Source of the DNA: Nostoc sp. PCC 7524
Lineage (GTDB): Bacteria > Cyanobacteriota > Cyanobacteriia > Cyanobacteriales > Nostocaceae
Length of the DNA: 64,000 nucleotides
Direction: 5' to 3'
Assembly (NCBI RefSeq): GCF_000316645.1
Contig: NC_019684.1
Location: 992,001-1,056,000 of the forward strand
Positions 62,490-64,000 of this stretch are shown here, piece by piece (positions within the stretch are counted from its first letter, which is position 1; every line of letters starts with the position of its first letter). The position numbers were made by a program, and so were the translations under genes. A model generated the notes under the pieces. The model saw only the letters and a list, made by a program, of their open reading frames with translations, did not search any database and was not told where the DNA came from.

Positions 62490-63854
62490 ATGGAACAATG
62501 GATCACAAAAGAACTAGAAACAACAGAATTAGGAGACATCAGAAGAACCAAACGGTTAATCAAAATCGTAGAAAACTTAAGTGCTAAACCAGAAGCGAGT
62601 ATTCCCCAAGCCAGTGGCACATGGGCGGCAACGAAAGCCACCTATGACTTTTGGGATTCACCATACATCAAACCAGCGATGATTAGACAAGGACATCAAG
62701 ATGCGACAGTAGAGAGAATAGCCAAGCATGAGGTAGTGTTGGCGATTCAAGACACCACAGAACTCAACTACACGACTCACAAAGCCCTATCGGGAACAGG
62801 ATATCTCGATAGCAAATATGCTCAAGGATTAAAAGTCCACTCAGTCATGACAGTCTCGCCACAAGGAATACCATTAGGGATAATTGAGCAACAAGTATGG
62901 GCGAGGAAGGAAGAAGAATTAGGGAAAGCGGAACACAGAAAACAAAAATCGACAGCGCAAAAAGAAAGCCAAAGGTGGTTGGAGGCGTTGAAAACCACTG
63001 AGTCAATGATCCCAGAATTAGTACAAGTAGTCACAATTGCCGATAGAGAAGCGGATATTTATGACTTATTTGCCTGTCCGCGTCGTCCTGGTTCAGATTT
63101 TCTGATTCGGGCGGCACAAAATCGCTGTTTAGCTGACACCCAGCAGCATTTATGGGAACAGCTAGAATCTATTGATGCACTCGGTACAATTACTTTGGAT
63201 GTGAAACGCAATCCTACACGACCGCAAAGAACTGCTACCCTAAATCTCCGTTATCGCACAATTACCATTGCACCACCCCAAAATCGCCCCAAGACTGAAC
63301 AACTAGCTCCCATCACATTACAAGCAATTTTGGTCACAGAAGTTGACCCTCCACCAGAGTGTGAGCCGATTTGTTGGTTACTGCTGACTACCCTGAAAAT
63401 TAGGAATTTGCAAGATGTCTTGCAGTATGTGCAATGGTACAGTTATCGTTGGTTGATTGAACGTTATCATTATGTCTTGAAAAGTGGTTGTCGTATCGAG
63501 AAGTTACAACTAGAAACCGCCCACAGAATCGAGATGGCTTTGGCCACTTATAGCATCGTTGCTTGGCGTTTATTGTTCTTGACTTACTTAGCTCGTTGTC
63601 AAAAAGATGCCAGTTGTGAACAGGTGCTACAACCTCACGAGTGGCAAGTCCTTTATGCCACCTTACATCACCAAGTTTATCCTCGTACATCACCACCCAC
63701 TTTGGCTGAAGTTGTCAATTGGATTGCTCGATTGGGTGGGTTTTTAGGTCGTAAAGGCGATGGGTATCCTGGTGTTAAAGTTCTCTGGCGTGGCTTGACT
63801 CGATTACATGATCTTGTTGAAGGTTGGGAAGTTTGTCAGTCTCTCTATCATTAA
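62490..63854 (+). CDS. IS4-family transposase, IS50/Tn5 group
   Basis: 454 residues, similar in layout to Tn5 transposase: the N-terminal ELGDIRRTKRLIKIVENLS helix, AIQDTTELNYT near 87 (first Asp), TIADREADIYDLFA near 180 (second Asp), YSYRWLIERYHYVLKSGC near 318 (Y-R-E-K signature) and the C-terminal LGGFLGRKGDGYPGVKVLWRGL near 420. It is complete. Its start lies only 22 bp from the end of the neighbouring IS, too close for a normal left end in this group, so its left terminus was probably lost. The right end would lie after 63854, but was not recognised. Confidence 0.92.
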   Translation: MEQWITKELETTELGDIRRTKRLIKIVENLSAKPEASIPQASGTWAATKATYDFWDSPYIKPAMIRQGHQDATVERIAKHEVVLAIQDTTELNYTTHKALSGTGYLDSKYAQGLKVHSVMTVSPQGIPLGIIEQQVWARKEEELGKAEHRKQKSTAQKESQRWLEALKTTESMIPELVQVVTIADREADIYDLFACPRRPGSDFLIRAAQNRCLADTQQHLWEQLESIDALGTITLDVKRNPTRPQRTATLNLRYRTITIAPPQNRPKTEQLAPITLQAILVTEVDPPPECEPICWLLLTTLKIRNLQDVLQYVQWYSYRWLIERYHYVLKSGCRIEKLQLETAHRIEMALATYSIVAWRLLFLTYLARCQKDASCEQVLQPHEWQVLYATLHHQVYPRTSPPTLAEVVNWIARLGGFLGRKGDGYPGVKVLWRGLTRLHDLVEGWEVCQSLYH

Positions 63855-64000
63855 TTATTAATTCTTGCCTGATCTAGAGTCAATTTTTTGGGTGTGAGTG
63901 CTTCCATTCCTCCGATGAGATGTTCACACCCAGGTTGTGATGAGATCATTTTGACTTTTTGTTGTTTTTTTCCTTCTCATCTTGATTTTTCCCCATCGTT

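Noticed and set aside
63855..64000. Right-hand inverted repeat of the IS50-type element
   Set aside because: I compared the last 146 bases with the DNA before 62490 and found no convincing inverted match, so no end is called.

Overview
The window looks like a chromosomal segment of a filamentous, heterocyst-forming cyanobacterium of the Nostoc/Anabaena type. The evidence is the many GCGATCGC (HIP1) palindromes, heptanucleotide tandem repeats between genes, small dispersed palindromic repeats, a Mg-protoporphyrin ester cyclase (acsF), a DevBCA exporter, a Mo-nitrogenase C-terminal-domain protein and scytonemin genes. No rRNA or tRNA gene was seen.

Layout. 1-4.7 kb: small genes (Mo-nitro_C protein, cupin, small membrane protein), UV-damage endonuclease uvsE and an Hsp70-like ATPase. 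4.7-7.6 kb: a MITE, then a CRISPR array of 33 repeats and 32 spacers with its probable leader on the right-hand side (transcription on the minus strand). No cas gene lies in the window. 7.6-12 kb: exported methyltransferase, metallophosphatase and ABC exporter. 12-17 kb: a zinc-ribbon Ser/Thr kinase whose 3' end runs into a remnant of a VanX-type dipeptidase gene, an alpha/beta hydrolase, a membrane-anchored pseudokinase and an Rpn/PD-(D/E)XK-like protein. 17-25.7 kb: ABC-2 transporter pair, ABC1/UbiB kinase, mannose-1-phosphate guanylyltransferase, LytR-CpsA-Psr protein, pentapeptide protein and murJ. 25.7-28.6 kb: an IS1634-type transposase and a decayed IS5-type element.

28.6-42.2 kb is a compact metal (probably copper) resistance island. 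It holds a Tat-exported multicopper oxidase, a DUF411 protein, a small membrane protein, flavodoxin, a Met/His-rich exported protein, a CopB-type ATPase, CusA and CusB efflux proteins, and an OmpR-type regulator with its sensor kinase. Two kinds of control site are visible: a MerR-type promoter in front of the DUF411/oxidase genes, and a matching pair of 8-3-8 direct-repeat boxes, one in the divergent region near 30.9 kb and one between cusB and the regulator.

42.2-52.5 kb: an isolated dndD-like ATPase gene, a second MITE, acsF with a clear terminator, a TM2-domain protein, a DUF2996 protein, and a TetR gene divergent from devBCA with an operator placed inside a near-consensus promoter. 52.5-60.9 kb: the regulatory pair and first three genes of scytonemin biosynthesis (sensor kinase and AraC-type response regulator, divergent from scyA-scyB-scyC). 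An IS4-type element interrupts the cluster at the 3' end of scyC and supplies that gene's last codons. A second IS4-family (IS50-like) transposase fills the rest, so scyDEF are not adjacent here.

The main themes are an orphan CRISPR array, a doubly regulated copper island, a scytonemin operon split by insertion sequences, and repeat families (MITEs sharing ends with the local IS5-type element, hairpin repeats, STRRs, SDRs) that have repeatedly changed gene ends.
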